From positions 372,001-436,000 of the forward strand of contig NZ_JUHH01000001.1 in the NCBI RefSeq assembly GCF_000799735.1: DNA of 64,000 nt, in the 5' to 3' direction. This DNA comes from Methylotenera sp. G11. Its GTDB lineage: Bacteria; Pseudomonadota; Gammaproteobacteria; Burkholderiales; Methylophilaceae. Both the position numbers and the translations under genes were made by a program. The notes beneath the pieces are model-generated. The model did not search any database. It was given only the letters and a program-made list of their open reading frames with translations, and was not told where the DNA came from. Shown one piece after another: positions 8,747 through 17,562 of this stretch. Every line of letters begins with the position of its first letter. Within the stretch, counting starts at the first letter, position 1.

Positions 8747-9070
8747 TTACTCAATCAGCAAATCACGTTTTTCCGGAACGCCGTTCATTGCATCGGCATC
8801 TTCCAGCGCGTCTTTGCGTGAAGTAATCACTGGCCATATTTTTGCCAGACGTGCGTTCAGTGCAATAAAGTCCTGCTGATCTTCAGGCACGTCATCTTCT
8901 GCAAAAATCGCTTCCGCCGGACATTCTGCAACACATAATGTGCAGTCGATGCACTCGTCCGGGTTAATCGCCAGAAAATTAGGGCCTTCTACAAAGCAAT
9001 CGACAGGGCATACATCAACGCAATCGGTGAATTTACATTGGATGCAGTTTTCGGTGACGACATAAGTCAT
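8747..9070 (-). CDS. fdxA: 7Fe-8S ferredoxin FdxA
   Basis: Low-potential electron carrier of 107 residues. The cysteine pattern matches Azotobacter ferredoxin I: Cys9, Cys17 and Cys50 for a 3Fe-4S cluster and Cys21, Cys40, Cys43, Cys46 for a 4Fe-4S cluster, with the long C-terminal extension of this family. It has its own terminator and is preceded by a 163-base gap after cysN on the same strand, so it is likely a separate unit, but the position next to sulfate reduction genes makes it a reasonable electron donor for the sulfite reductase, which here lacks a CysJ flavoprotein (inference). Confidence 0.95.
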   Translation of the reverse strand: MTYVVTENCIQCKFTDCVDVCPVDCFVEGPNFLAINPDECIDCTLCVAECPAEAIFAEDDVPEDQQDFIALNARLAKIWPVITSRKDALEDADAMNGVPEKRDLLIE

Positions 9071-9233
9071 TTTTAATCCTTTACAGCGTTAATAGCCAAA
9101 ACGTTATTTTAATTAATTTTCTTCTCTTTTGATACAAAAAACCGCAATGACAAGGCAAATCAGCTCAGGCTGTATATTTCTAGCGCGGCAAGCAAATGTG
9201 ACGCCGCCAATGCGGGATTCCTGTATTAAAAAG

Positions 9234-10544
9234 CTAGATGATCATGCCGGCGCCAACTGTGTTGTTGCTTGATTCATCAATAATGATAAAAGCACCGGTG
9301 CTGCGGTTATCTGCATAGCTGTCAACCATTAATGGCTGCGCCAGTTTGAAACTGATGCGGGCGATATCATTCATTTTAAGGTCAGTGGCGGCCTGCTGTT
9401 CCAGCGTATTGACATCGACTTTATAGCTGATAGTGCCGATTTTGGCTTTGGATTCGCGTGTAGTGTGGCGAACGACATAAGTGCGTGCAGGTGACATCGG
9501 CGTTTCCGATAGCCAGCAGACAAAAGCCTCTATCTGCTTAACCGGCTCTTTTACATCGCTCGATTTCACAATCATGTCGCCACGTGAAGTATCGATCTCG
9601 TCTTCCAGCAGCAGGGTGACGCTTTGTTCGGTGGTGGCCGATTGCAGTTTTTCTTCACCCAATTGAATGGCTTTAACCTTAGAGGTATAGCCATTCGGTA
9701 ATACCGTCACCGCATCGCCTACGGCAATTTCGCCTGATTCAATGCGCCCCATAAAGCCGCGGAAATCATGAAGCTCATGATCATCGGAAGCATGTGGTCG
9801 GCATACGAACTGCACCGGGAAGCGGAATGCCTCTGCATGTTCAGAATGGGCGGTAGGGGCGGCTTCCAGTTTCTCCAGCATGGTCTGGCCGGTGTACCAG
9901 GGCATATTGTCGAGGCGGTCAACCAGCATATCGCCATTCAGTGCTGACATCGGGATAAAGCTGATGTCGTTACCGGCTGCAGTTTTGCTTTGCGCCAGGC
10001 CGATTTCATTTGCGAAATCCAGGTAGTCGGCACAGATTTTGTCATAGATCGCCTGATCGTAATTGACCAGGTCCATCTTGTTCACGGCTACTACAATATG
10101 CGGAATGCCTACCAGATGTGCGAGGTAAGTATGGCGGCGAGTCTGCGTCAACACGCCTTTGCGCGCATCGATCAGAATAATGGCAAGGTTTGCCGTAGAA
10201 GCTGCTGTCACCATGTTGCGCGTGTATTGCTCATGGCCAGGCGCATCGGCAATGATGTATTTGCGTGTGCCGGTGCTGAAATAGCGATAGGCCACGTCAA
10301 TCGTGATGCCTTGCTCACGCTCGGCTTGCAGGCCGTCCGTCAGCAGTGACAGGTCAACAGCTTCCATACCGCGTTTTTGTGAAGTGCGTTCAATTTGTGA
10401 AAGCGTATCTGCCAGAATCGTTTTGGTGTCAAAAAGCAAACGGCCGATTAAAGTGCTTTTGCCATCATCTACGCTGCCGCAAGTCATGAAGCGCAACAGG
10501 CTGTCGTTATGGTTAGTGTTCTGATTTGTATGTGTGCTTGTCAT
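9234..10544 (-). CDS. cysN: Sulfate adenylyltransferase subunit 1 (GTPase)
   Basis: Regulatory GTPase half of ATP sulfurylase, which together with CysD activates sulfate to adenosine 5'-phosphosulfate (APS). The 436 residues show the translation-factor G motifs: GSVDDGKSTLIGRLLFD (G1), DAPGHEQY (G3) and NKMDL (G4), followed by the EF-Tu-like beta-barrel domains. There is no C-terminal APS kinase (CysC) domain, which would bring the length to about 630. This fits the direct APS reductase encoded upstream. cysD lies 167 bases upstream on the same strand, separated by a long inverted repeat. Confidence 0.97.
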   Translation of the reverse strand: MTSTHTNQNTNHNDSLLRFMTCGSVDDGKSTLIGRLLFDTKTILADTLSQIERTSQKRGMEAVDLSLLTDGLQAEREQGITIDVAYRYFSTGTRKYIIADAPGHEQYTRNMVTAASTANLAIILIDARKGVLTQTRRHTYLAHLVGIPHIVVAVNKMDLVNYDQAIYDKICADYLDFANEIGLAQSKTAAGNDISFIPMSALNGDMLVDRLDNMPWYTGQTMLEKLEAAPTAHSEHAEAFRFPVQFVCRPHASDDHELHDFRGFMGRIESGEIAVGDAVTVLPNGYTSKVKAIQLGEEKLQSATTEQSVTLLLEDEIDTSRGDMIVKSSDVKEPVKQIEAFVCWLSETPMSPARTYVVRHTTRESKAKIGTISYKVDVNTLEQQAATDLKMNDIARISFKLAQPLMVDSYADNRSTGAFIIIDESSNNTVGAGMII

Positions 10545-10556
10545 ATTAAAACCTGT

Positions 10557-10706
10557 TTAACCGCCGATAAACGCCGATGAACGCCGATGTTAAAGATTAA
10601 TCGAGAGTTCTATCCTTATTTTTCTTTGGCTATATTAAATCCTGATTTAAAAACGCTCAAATCGCCGATGTTGTATCTGCGTTCATCGGCGTTTATCGGC
10701 GGTTAA
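10557..10706. repeat. 28-bp perfect inverted repeat in the cysD-cysN gap
   Basis: Arms 10557-10584 and 10679-10706 are exact reverse complements for 28 bases, built from roughly 10-base units of the form (a)acgccgatga. The central 94 bases include one more copy of the unit in direct orientation (10662-10670). The arms could pair as a large hairpin in the cysDN transcript or represent two insertions of a dispersed repeat. A degenerate relative lies ahead of cysD at 11680-11710. Confidence 0.85.
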
Positions 10707-10711
10707 TATTT

Positions 10712-11659
10712 TTAAAAGTAACCTTCTTTTTTACGTTGTTCCATCGAAGCATCCGAGGTCTGGTCATCCAAACGCGTAGCGCCGCGCTCGGTAATGGTGG
10801 TGGTCGCGGTTTCGAGCACGATTTTTGAAACGTTGTCCGCATCGCTGATCACCGGCGCCGTGCAGGTAATGTCACCGACAGTTCTGAAGCGCACCTGCAT
10901 GTTGATGACTTCTTCACCGGCTTTCGGTGGGTTGATGACTTCACCGTTAGTGAGTGGCACATTGATTGGCACAATGGCGCCGCCGCGCATCACAACATCG
11001 CGCTGGTGTGCAAAGTAAATGCTTGGCAATTCAAGTTTTTCACGTTCAATGTACTGCCAGACGTCCATTTCCGTCCAGTTGGAGATCGGGAATGCGCGGA
11101 TGTTTTCACCTTTGTGTGAGCGGGCGTTGTAGAGATCCCACAATTCCGGGCGCTGGTTTTTAGGGTCCCATTGGCCGAACTCATCACGGAAACTCATGAT
11201 GCGCTCTTTGGCGCGGGCTTTTTCTTCATCACGGCGTGCGCCGCCGATGCAGCAGTCGAAACCGAATTCTTCAATCGCTTCCAGCAAAGTAACCGACTGG
11301 TGTTTGTTGCGTGGTTCATCAGGACTTTTCAGCACGACCGTACCGCGTTTCATGGAGTCTTCCACTGAACGTACGATCAGGCGTTCACCGAGTTCTGCCG
11401 CGCGCTGGTCACGGAAGTCGATCACTTCCTTATAGTTGTGGCCGGTGTCGATATGCATCAGCGGGAACGGAAATTTCCCGGGGCGGAAGGCTTTTTCCGC
11501 CAGACGTAAAATACAGAGAGAGTCTTTGCCGCCTGAAAACAGCAGAACCGGGTTTGAGCATTGGCCTGCAACTTCGCGCAGGATGTAAATAGCTTCGGAT
11601 TCGAGCCAGTCCAGGTGCGAAAGAGGTTTATTGTTAGGTTGTTTAGTTGATGTTGTCAT
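10712..11659 (-). CDS. cysD: Sulfate adenylyltransferase subunit 2
   Basis: Catalytic half of ATP sulfurylase: forms APS from sulfate and ATP with energy from GTP hydrolysis by CysN. The 315 residues contain the PP-loop SGGKDS motif (VLLFSGGKDSLCILRLAEKA), the HIDTGHNYKEVIDFRD segment and GGARRDEEKARAKERI, all typical of CysD. A tail ending RKKEGYF is characteristic. Start at ATG 11659 fits the conserved LDWLESEAIYILREV. It sits upstream of cysN and 189 bases downstream of cysH on the same strand; that gap holds a degenerate copy of the local repeat and no gene. Confidence 0.97.
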   Translation of the reverse strand: MTTSTKQPNNKPLSHLDWLESEAIYILREVAGQCSNPVLLFSGGKDSLCILRLAEKAFRPGKFPFPLMHIDTGHNYKEVIDFRDQRAAELGERLIVRSVEDSMKRGTVVLKSPDEPRNKHQSVTLLEAIEEFGFDCCIGGARRDEEKARAKERIMSFRDEFGQWDPKNQRPELWDLYNARSHKGENIRAFPISNWTEMDVWQYIEREKLELPSIYFAHQRDVVMRGGAIVPINVPLTNGEVINPPKAGEEVINMQVRFRTVGDITCTAPVISDADNVSKIVLETATTTITERGATRLDDQTSDASMEQRKKEGYF

Positions 11660-11679
11660 TTGTTAAAACCAAAAATTAG

Positions 11680-11710
11680 CCACAGATAAACACGGATGAA
11701 CGCAGATGAA
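11680..11710. repeat. Degenerate relative of the cysD-cysN repeat
   Basis: Three head-to-tail units, cacagataaa, cacggatgaa and cgcagatgaa, with 10-base spacing upstream of cysD. Similar to the arms at 10557-10584. Such 10-base-phased intergenic repeats occur in many bacteria; function unknown. Confidence 0.6.
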
Positions 11711-11848
11711 TTTTAACATTGCGTTATTTCTTGTTTACTTTGGTTAGTTATTAAATCTTCCTAAAAATCAGACTGCAATTTTAAAATCTTTCATCTCCCT
11801 TGCACGGGAATGATGAATGGGTTTAGCAGTGCGCATCCACAGTTAAAG

Positions 11849-12643
11849 TTATTTCTTTACGTGCAGTCCGCATTCCTTGCTGGTTGGGTCTTCCCACCAC
11901 CAGCGGCCGGCGCGGACATCTTCACCCATCGCCACTGCGCGAGTGCAGGGCGCACAGCCTATGCTGGGGTAGAACTGGTCATGCAGCTTGTTGTACGGCA
12001 CTTCGTGCAGGCGAATATAAGCCCAGACTTCTTTTTCTGTCCAGTCGCTGAGCGGATTGAATTTTTCCAGCTGGTTACCGCTGTCAAATTCGCGTAACGG
12101 CAAATTAACACGCGTTGCGGACTGCTCGGCACGCATACCGGTAATCCAGGCTTTTTTGCCTTTCAGTGCGCGCTGCAGCGGTTCTACTTTGCGCATGTAG
12201 CAGCAGGCTTTACGCAGGTCTATTGATTCATAAAAAGCGTTGATGCCGCTGGTGTTGACGTAAGCCTCTACTTTTTCCGCACTGGGGAAAAACACTTTCA
12301 GTTTTGTATCGTAATGTTTCTCAGTGGCAGCCATCAGGTCATAGGTTTCTGCCGGCAGGCGGCCGGTATCCAATGAAAATATCTCGATATCCAATGCGGC
12401 TTTTTTAGCCTGGTAGTTAAGGATGATGTCGGTCAGCACCATGTCTTCAGCGCCGAAACTGTTGGCAAAAGTAATGCTGCCGCCATCAAACTCAGTGGCT
12501 GCCTCACTTAGCAATGCATGCACCTGGTCGGCTTTGCGGTTGACGCTGGCAACCAGTTCATCCGTTAAAGCAGGTCTGGTTGCCGGGTTGTTTGCGCCGG
12601 GTTTCAGCATGACGACTTGGCCTAGGTCAATATCAGTAGCCAT
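11849..12643 (-). CDS. cysH: Assimilatory APS reductase (4Fe-4S type CysH)
   Basis: Reduces activated sulfate to sulfite with thioredoxin or a similar donor. The 264 residues carry the cluster cysteines Cys147-Cys148 (KACCYMRK) and Cys230, Cys233 (IGCAPC) and the catalytic Cys258 in KECGLH near the C-terminus. The CC plus CxxC set marks the adenylylsulfate (APS) reductase class rather than the enterobacterial PAPS reductase, which lacks these cysteines. This agrees with a CysN without kinase domain and no cysC nearby. The start overlaps the stop of the DUF934 gene by one base (TGATG), so translation is likely coupled. Confidence 0.95.
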   Translation of the reverse strand: MATDIDLGQVVMLKPGANNPATRPALTDELVASVNRKADQVHALLSEAATEFDGGSITFANSFGAEDMVLTDIILNYQAKKAALDIEIFSLDTGRLPAETYDLMAATEKHYDTKLKVFFPSAEKVEAYVNTSGINAFYESIDLRKACCYMRKVEPLQRALKGKKAWITGMRAEQSATRVNLPLREFDSGNQLEKFNPLSDWTEKEVWAYIRLHEVPYNKLHDQFYPSIGCAPCTRAVAMGEDVRAGRWWWEDPTSKECGLHVKK

Positions 12644-13260
12644 CAGGCACCCCTGTTATAGCGTCTGAATACGGGTTTAGGTTCATCCACAGCGCCCTGG
12701 TAGGGTTTGCTGAAGTCATTCAGGCTGGCAATGGCATCCGTTGCCGAGCGGTCCTTGCGGATCATGAAGCTGGTGTAACCGCTGCGTTTAAGGAAGAAAA
12801 GCTGGTCGCGCAATACGTCGCCAAAAGCACGCAATTCGTTTTTGTAGCCATAGCGGGTACGCAGCAGCGTGCCCAGCGAGAAAATCCGCCCATCGGCAAA
12901 GCGTTCAACGAATACGGCAATAATAGGCAGGACGTTCAAGTCAGCCTGTTGCTGTATCAGGTATTCCAGCAGTTCATGCGTAGCCAGCCATACACCGACT
13001 TCGCCTTGGGCGATGCGGCTTGCCAGTTCATTGTTGCGCTCTACAAATACGCTCAAGGGCACAATGATTTTGCCAGTTGCGGGAATGACTGTGTCGGCGA
13101 TCTGCTCTTCTGTTACCGTGCTTTCGCCGGTCAGCTTGAATAACACGACCTTGCCGGCCTGCTTACGTTCTTCAACCTGTGTGGCAGGCAACTGAACCAG
13201 GGTCCAGTCATCAGCAGCGACAGCGGCGATACCGTTCTCGATTTTAACTAAGTTGCTCAT
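12643..13260 (-). CDS. DUF934 protein of the sulfite reductase operon
   Basis: Soluble 205-residue protein of the DUF934 (COG3749) family, almost always found between or beside cysI/nirA-type reductases and cysH in proteobacteria. No catalytic motif is obvious; the C-terminus holds a FGDVLRDQLFFLKRSGYTSF segment conserved in the family. It overlaps cysI by four bases (ATGA) and cysH by one, so all three are made together. Proposed roles as an electron-transfer or assembly partner of the single-chain sulfite reductase remain inference. Usual family length is 160-200, so this copy is near the upper end. Confidence 0.88.
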   Translation of the reverse strand: MSNLVKIENGIAAVAADDWTLVQLPATQVEERKQAGKVVLFKLTGESTVTEEQIADTVIPATGKIIVPLSVFVERNNELASRIAQGEVGVWLATHELLEYLIQQQADLNVLPIIAVFVERFADGRIFSLGTLLRTRYGYKNELRAFGDVLRDQLFFLKRSGYTSFMIRKDRSATDAIASLNDFSKPYQGAVDEPKPVFRRYNRGA

Positions 13261-14924
13261 GCTGATACCTCATCTTTTGCATAAACGTGTTTTTTGAATG
13301 GCACTGCGCCCAGGCGACGCACCGTATCAATAAAACGCTCTTCCGGGGTACGCTCTTTAATGTAGACCTCGATCAGTTTCTGTATCACGCCTGGCATCTC
13401 TTCTGCCGAGAATGATGGCCCGATGACGGTGCCGATGCTTGCATCATTGCCTTGTTTGCCGCCGATAGTCACCTGATACCATTCCGAACCGTCTTTATCC
13501 ACACCGAGAATGCCGATATGGCCAACGTGGTGGTGACCGCATGCGTTCATGCAGCCTGAAATGTTAAGTTCGATATCGCCGATGTCGTGCAGGTAATCAA
13601 GGTCATCGAATTGCATCTGGATCGCTTTTGCAATCGGAATGCTCTTGGCATTCGCCAGTGAGCAGAAGTCACCGCCCGGGCAGCAGATGATGTCGGTCAG
13701 CAAACCGATATTCGGTGTTGCAAGACCTTGTGCTTTTGCTTTTTCCCACACGGCAAACAGATCGCTTAACTTGACATCAGCCAGGATCAGGTTCTGTTCA
13801 TGTGAAGAACGCAGCTCACCAAAACTGTATTCGTCGGCCAGGTCTGCCACTGCCCACATCTGTTCGGAGGTGATGTCGCCGGGAGCGCTGCCATGCGGTT
13901 TCAGCGAAAGCGTGACTGCGCGGTAGCCTGGCTGTTTGTGTGGATGAATGCTGCGTTTAGCCCATGCTGCAAAAGCTGGGTTGTTGGCAAGCGCGGCATC
14001 GAAGCCAGCGTCCTGATCAGGCAGGTTTTCATAAGGCATTGCTTCAAAATGCTTGGAAACGCGCGCCAGTTCTTCTTCGGTGATCGTGTTCGCGCCATCT
14101 TTCAGATGCGTCCATTCTGCTTCCACCTGGTTGCGGAACTCATTGATACCTATGGCTTTTGACAAGATCTTGATACGTGCCTTGTACATGTTGTCGCGGC
14201 GACCATGCAGGTTGTACACACGGATAATCGCCTCGCAGTAGGTCAGGGCATGCTGCCAGTCCAGGTGTTCGCGGATGACGGAACCCAGGATCGGGGTGCG
14301 GCCTAAACCGCCGCCGACCCAGACTTTGATCGCAACTTTATTGTTTGCATCACGGTAGAATTCCAGGCCGATGTCATGCGCCTGAACAATGGCGCGGTCC
14401 TGCTGGGTGCCGGAAACCGCAATCTTGAACTTACGCGGCAGCAGTGCGAATTCGGGGTGGAAGGTACTCCATTGGCGCATGATTTCTGCGATGGCGCGCG
14501 GGTCGATCACTTCGTCCGGCGCGATGCCGACGAATTGGTCGGTTGTGATGTTACGGATGCAGTTACCGGAAGTTTGAATGGCGTGCATTTCAACGGTAGC
14601 CAGTTCAGCCAGTATGTCCGGCGTGCTTTCCAGCTTAGGCCAGTTCAACTGCAGGTTCTGGCGTGTACTGAAGTGGCCGTAGCCCCTGTCGTATTTTTTT
14701 GCGATGTCGCCCAGTTTACGCAATTGCTTGCTTGAGAGCATGCCGTAAGGCACTGCAATGCGCAGCATAGGTGCGTGACGCTGAATATAGAGGCCATTTT
14801 GCAGGCGCAATGGGCGGAATTCATCTTCAGACAGTTCTCCGGCGAGGTAGCGGCGTACCTGATCGCGGTATTGAGCTACGCGCTCATCAACAATCTGCTG
14901 ATCTATTTCATCATATTTATACAT
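13257..14924 (-). CDS. cysI: Sulfite reductase haemoprotein (CysI/NirA family)
   Basis: Sirohaem and 4Fe-4S enzyme that reduces sulfite to sulfide with six electrons. The 555 residues have the two repeated ferredoxin-like halves of the nitrite/sulfite reductase family; the cluster and sirohaem ligands are in CCPGGDFC (around residue 412) and SGCMNACGHHH (around 456). No cysJ flavoprotein lies nearby, so reduced ferredoxin or the DUF934 protein may be involved in supplying electrons. Neighbours (APS reductase, ATP sulfurylase, TauE) point to sulfite rather than nitrite as substrate. It starts 30 bases after tauE. Confidence 0.94.
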   Translation of the reverse strand: MYKYDEIDQQIVDERVAQYRDQVRRYLAGELSEDEFRPLRLQNGLYIQRHAPMLRIAVPYGMLSSKQLRKLGDIAKKYDRGYGHFSTRQNLQLNWPKLESTPDILAELATVEMHAIQTSGNCIRNITTDQFVGIAPDEVIDPRAIAEIMRQWSTFHPEFALLPRKFKIAVSGTQQDRAIVQAHDIGLEFYRDANNKVAIKVWVGGGLGRTPILGSVIREHLDWQHALTYCEAIIRVYNLHGRRDNMYKARIKILSKAIGINEFRNQVEAEWTHLKDGANTITEEELARVSKHFEAMPYENLPDQDAGFDAALANNPAFAAWAKRSIHPHKQPGYRAVTLSLKPHGSAPGDITSEQMWAVADLADEYSFGELRSSHEQNLILADVKLSDLFAVWEKAKAQGLATPNIGLLTDIICCPGGDFCSLANAKSIPIAKAIQMQFDDLDYLHDIGDIELNISGCMNACGHHHVGHIGILGVDKDGSEWYQVTIGGKQGNDASIGTVIGPSFSAEEMPGVIQKLIEVYIKERTPEERFIDTVRRLGAVPFKKHVYAKDEVSA

Positions 14925-14954
14925 TTTATAAAGACTTCTTTAAACTAAATTTCG

Positions 14955-15749
14955 TTAAGCAAAAACAAACTTCAAACCAATAATCAGTAATAGTGTCGCT
15001 AGTAACGGACGCAACACTTTTTCCGGAATTTTTACGCTTATGTGGCTGCCGATCCAGATGCCGGGCAGTGAGCCGATAAGCAATGTGCCCAGTAACGTAA
15101 AGTCCACATGGCCTAATGACCAGTGACCAAAACCTGCAATGGCTGTTAATGGAATCGCATGCGCCAAGTCAGTGCCTACCACTTTGAGCGTGCTCATTTT
15201 AGGGTACAGGAACAGAATCGCTAGCGTGCCTAATGCCCCTGCGCCTACAGAAGAAATCGTGACCAGTACACCCAGTATTATGCCAGTAAAGATGGTCGCC
15301 GGGACTTGTATTTTCTTAAAACGGCCGCTGCTGATGATGCTATCTTCAATTTCACGTATCTTTTTACGTGTCAGGTAACTGCGAATCAGCACGGCAATCG
15401 CCGTAAGTATTAATGCAACCCCCAATGTCGAGGTAATGATTCCGGTAATATCTTTTTCAATTTTGATTAAATGCTTAATCAGGAATATGGTTGCAATTGC
15501 AGCGGGCAGGCTGCCCATGGACATCCAGGTGACGACGCGCCAGTCGACAGATTTGTGCGAGTTATGATGCACAAATACGCCGCCGGTCTTGGTGATGGCG
15601 GCATAGAGCAAATCAGTGCCTACTGCGATTGCCGGCTTGAAGCCGAACAGAAATACCAGCAGGGGAGTCATCAATGAGCCGCCGCCAACGCCTGTAACGC
15701 CAACGAGCATGCCTACGGCAAAGCCGGAGATTATATAACCAAATTCCAT
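14955..15749 (-). CDS. TauE/SafE family membrane permease
   Basis: Inner-membrane protein of 264 residues with about eight hydrophobic segments and the family's GVGGGSLMTPLLVFLFG motif near the N-terminus, repeated in weaker form (SSVGAGALGTLAILFLYP) in the second half. TauE/SafE proteins move sulfur oxyanions or organic anions. As first gene of the cysI-DUF934-cysH unit it probably imports sulfate or handles sulfite, since no CysTWA or CysP/CysZ is in view (inference). Transcription starts from the divergent control region shared with the CysB-like gene. Confidence 0.88.
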   Translation of the reverse strand: MEFGYIISGFAVGMLVGVTGVGGGSLMTPLLVFLFGFKPAIAVGTDLLYAAITKTGGVFVHHNSHKSVDWRVVTWMSMGSLPAAIATIFLIKHLIKIEKDITGIITSTLGVALILTAIAVLIRSYLTRKKIREIEDSIISSGRFKKIQVPATIFTGIILGVLVTISSVGAGALGTLAILFLYPKMSTLKVVGTDLAHAIPLTAIAGFGHWSLGHVDFTLLGTLLIGSLPGIWIGSHISVKIPEKVLRPLLATLLLIIGLKFVFA

Positions 15750-15786
15750 ATGGAGTATCCGTTATTGATTTTAAATTGAGGTGCGC

Positions 15787-15830
15787 ACTATAGCAATCAT
15801 TAAATGTTTTTTTTAAGAATATGTTATTCT
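15787..15830 (-). promoter_or_regulatory. Candidate promoter and operator of the cys operon
   Basis: On the minus strand TATAGT (plus 15787-15792) is a good -10 box for tauE-cysI. A perfect inverted repeat AGAATA-tgt-TATTCT (15816-15830) is centred about 43 bases upstream of the expected start point, the usual place for a LysR-type activator such as CysB. The region between the divergent genes is AT-rich. No -35 match stands out, as expected for an activator-dependent promoter. Confidence 0.45.
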
Positions 15831-15891
15831 ATATATATATCATTTAATTATATAGGCGCTGCCTGGTGGCTATGGTGCTGGGGATGGAATT

Positions 15892-16818
15892 ATGAAGCTG
15901 CATCAGTTACGTTATTTGCATGAGGTTGTGAAACATGGCCTGAATATCACCAATGCCGCCGACGCATTGTACACCTCGCAGCCGGGTGTCAGTAAACAGA
16001 TTCAGCTGATAGAAGAAGAGCTGGGTCTGCAGATTTTCAAACGTAACGGCAAACGCCTGACCGGCTTGACTGAGCCAGGCGAGCAGATATTGCATCTTGC
16101 ATCTCAGGTGATGCGCGATATTGAAAACATCAAGCGTGTCGGTGACGAGTTCAGCGATGTCGAATCGGGTACATTCACGATTGCCACTACCCATACCCAG
16201 GCACGTTACAAGTTGCCGGCCGCAGTAAAGGCATTCATGTCCAAGCACCCCGGGGTCAAGCTGAACATCCATCAGGGCAACCCTAGCCAGGTTGCGGAGC
16301 AGGTTGTTTCCGGCGAAGCGGATATCGGTATCGCAACCGAGTCCATCAGCAGTTACAGCGAGCTGCTATGCCTGCCTTGCTATCACTGGAACCGTTGCGT
16401 TGTTGTGCCACATGGTCATCCGCTGGTATCGGGCGGACTTTTGACTTTAGAGAAGCTGGCCGCGTTTCCGCTGATTACCTATGATTTTGCTTTTACCGGC
16501 GGTACGCTGGTGTCCAAGACATTCAGTGATGCCGGTTTAACGCCAAATGTTGTTTTGACTGCCATTGATGCGGATGTGATTAAAACTTATGTCAGCCTGG
16601 GTCTGGGGGTTGGATTGCTTGCCAATATGGCCTATGACCCGGAGCGTGATACAAATTTAGTTCGAATTGATGTCAGCCACCTGTTCCCGGACAGTACGAC
16701 ATACCTGGGGGTGCGCAAGGATGCCTTTTTGCGCGGGTACATGTATAGTTTTATAGAGTTGATTGCGCCGCATTTCAATCGCGCTGCGGTCAATTCGGCC
16801 ATGAAAATCAGCGAGTAG
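15892..16818 (+). CDS. cysB: CysB-like LysR-type regulator
   Basis: DNA-binding regulator of 308 residues. The N-terminus MKLHQLRYLHEVVKHGLNI and the helix-turn-helix region NAADALYTSQPGVSKQIQLIEEELG are nearly the standard CysB/Cbl form; residues from about 90 form the inducer-binding domain (ATTHTQARYKLP is typical of CysB, which senses acetylserine or APS in other bacteria). Divergent from tauE-cysI with a 142-base shared control region, it is the obvious regulator of the sulfate genes here. Whether it responds to N-acetylserine, APS or sulfate cannot be read from the sequence. Confidence 0.93.
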   Translation: MKLHQLRYLHEVVKHGLNITNAADALYTSQPGVSKQIQLIEEELGLQIFKRNGKRLTGLTEPGEQILHLASQVMRDIENIKRVGDEFSDVESGTFTIATTHTQARYKLPAAVKAFMSKHPGVKLNIHQGNPSQVAEQVVSGEADIGIATESISSYSELLCLPCYHWNRCVVVPHGHPLVSGGLLTLEKLAAFPLITYDFAFTGGTLVSKTFSDAGLTPNVVLTAIDADVIKTYVSLGLGVGLLANMAYDPERDTNLVRIDVSHLFPDSTTYLGVRKDAFLRGYMYSFIELIAPHFNRAAVNSAMKISE

Positions 16819-16870
16819 GCTCACTGTGCTGTACTATGGACGGATGCCTTGATATATCAGGACTATAAAA

Positions 16871-17488
16871 ATGCGCAGAACTGATGTTTACGCGGAAGCG
16901 ACCCCTCAATCTCCAGTGGCTCATTTGCCCAGGTTTTATTTAAAAGCGCTGATGGCAGTGCTGGTCTTGTCTGTTACGGCCTGTGCCGCGAACAAGCCGG
17001 TAGCAACCGCCCACAATGAATTGATCGGTAAAGTCAGGCCCGGTATGCCGGCGATTGACCCCGGCACCGCAATTTATGAGCTGGCAGTGAATGATGGCGT
17101 AAGCTACCAGGACGTGGTGGATAGTTTGAAAAGCCTGTCCGAGGGGCTGAATTTTGTGAACCCGGCGAACTTTCCTATCGGCGAGCATATGAAGCTACGC
17201 GGTGTTGATCCGCAAGGTATGAAGGAAGTGCGCTCGTTCTGCAATTTAAGCATGGGCACCGAAATCATTCTGGATCATCCTGAATTCCTGGTGTTTGCAC
17301 CGTGTCGCATCGCCATATATGAAAAGCCGGATGCGGATCATAAGCTGAAACTGTTTATTGCGATGGATCGTCCGACCTATGACCTTAAAAGCATCAAGAA
17401 CCCGACTGCGCGAGCCCAGAAGTCAGCGCAAGAGCTGGAAACCGTGCTGCTGGAAATCATGGATAGGGCGCGTAAAGGCGATTTCTGA
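16871..17488 (+). CDS. DUF302 lipoprotein
   Basis: Predicted lipoprotein of 205 residues. A charged N-terminal stretch leads into a hydrophobic segment (FYLKALMAVLVLSVTAC) ending in a lipobox, with Cys38 as the lipid-bearing residue. The rest is a DUF302 domain, recognisable from YQDVVDSLKSLSEGLNF and the later CNLSMGTEIILDHPEF and FAPCRIAIYEK stretches. DUF302 proteins are widespread, often in methane and sulfur oxidisers, with no firm function. A start at an internal Met nearer the hydrophobic segment is possible, since 20 residues precede the signal. It stands alone between cysB and the next gene on the same strand. Confidence 0.82.
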   Translation: MRRTDVYAEATPQSPVAHLPRFYLKALMAVLVLSVTACAANKPVATAHNELIGKVRPGMPAIDPGTAIYELAVNDGVSYQDVVDSLKSLSEGLNFVNPANFPIGEHMKLRGVDPQGMKEVRSFCNLSMGTEIILDHPEFLVFAPCRIAIYEKPDADHKLKLFIAMDRPTYDLKSIKNPTARAQKSAQELETVLLEIMDRARKGDF

Positions 17489-17562
17489 TTCTTTAAAACT
17501 TAACCGCAAGAAAATTTAACCGTAAGATCATTAACCAACACATCATTACCTAGAGAGCTTGT

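Noticed and set aside
10557-11710. CRISPR-like array from the regular units around cysD
   Set aside because: Units are about 10 bases, head-to-tail or inverted, without unique spacers of constant length; no cas genes.
15829-15840. Alternating AT stretch as a functional element
   Set aside because: Short dinucleotide run in an AT-rich promoter region; nothing beyond the neighbouring dyad supports a role.
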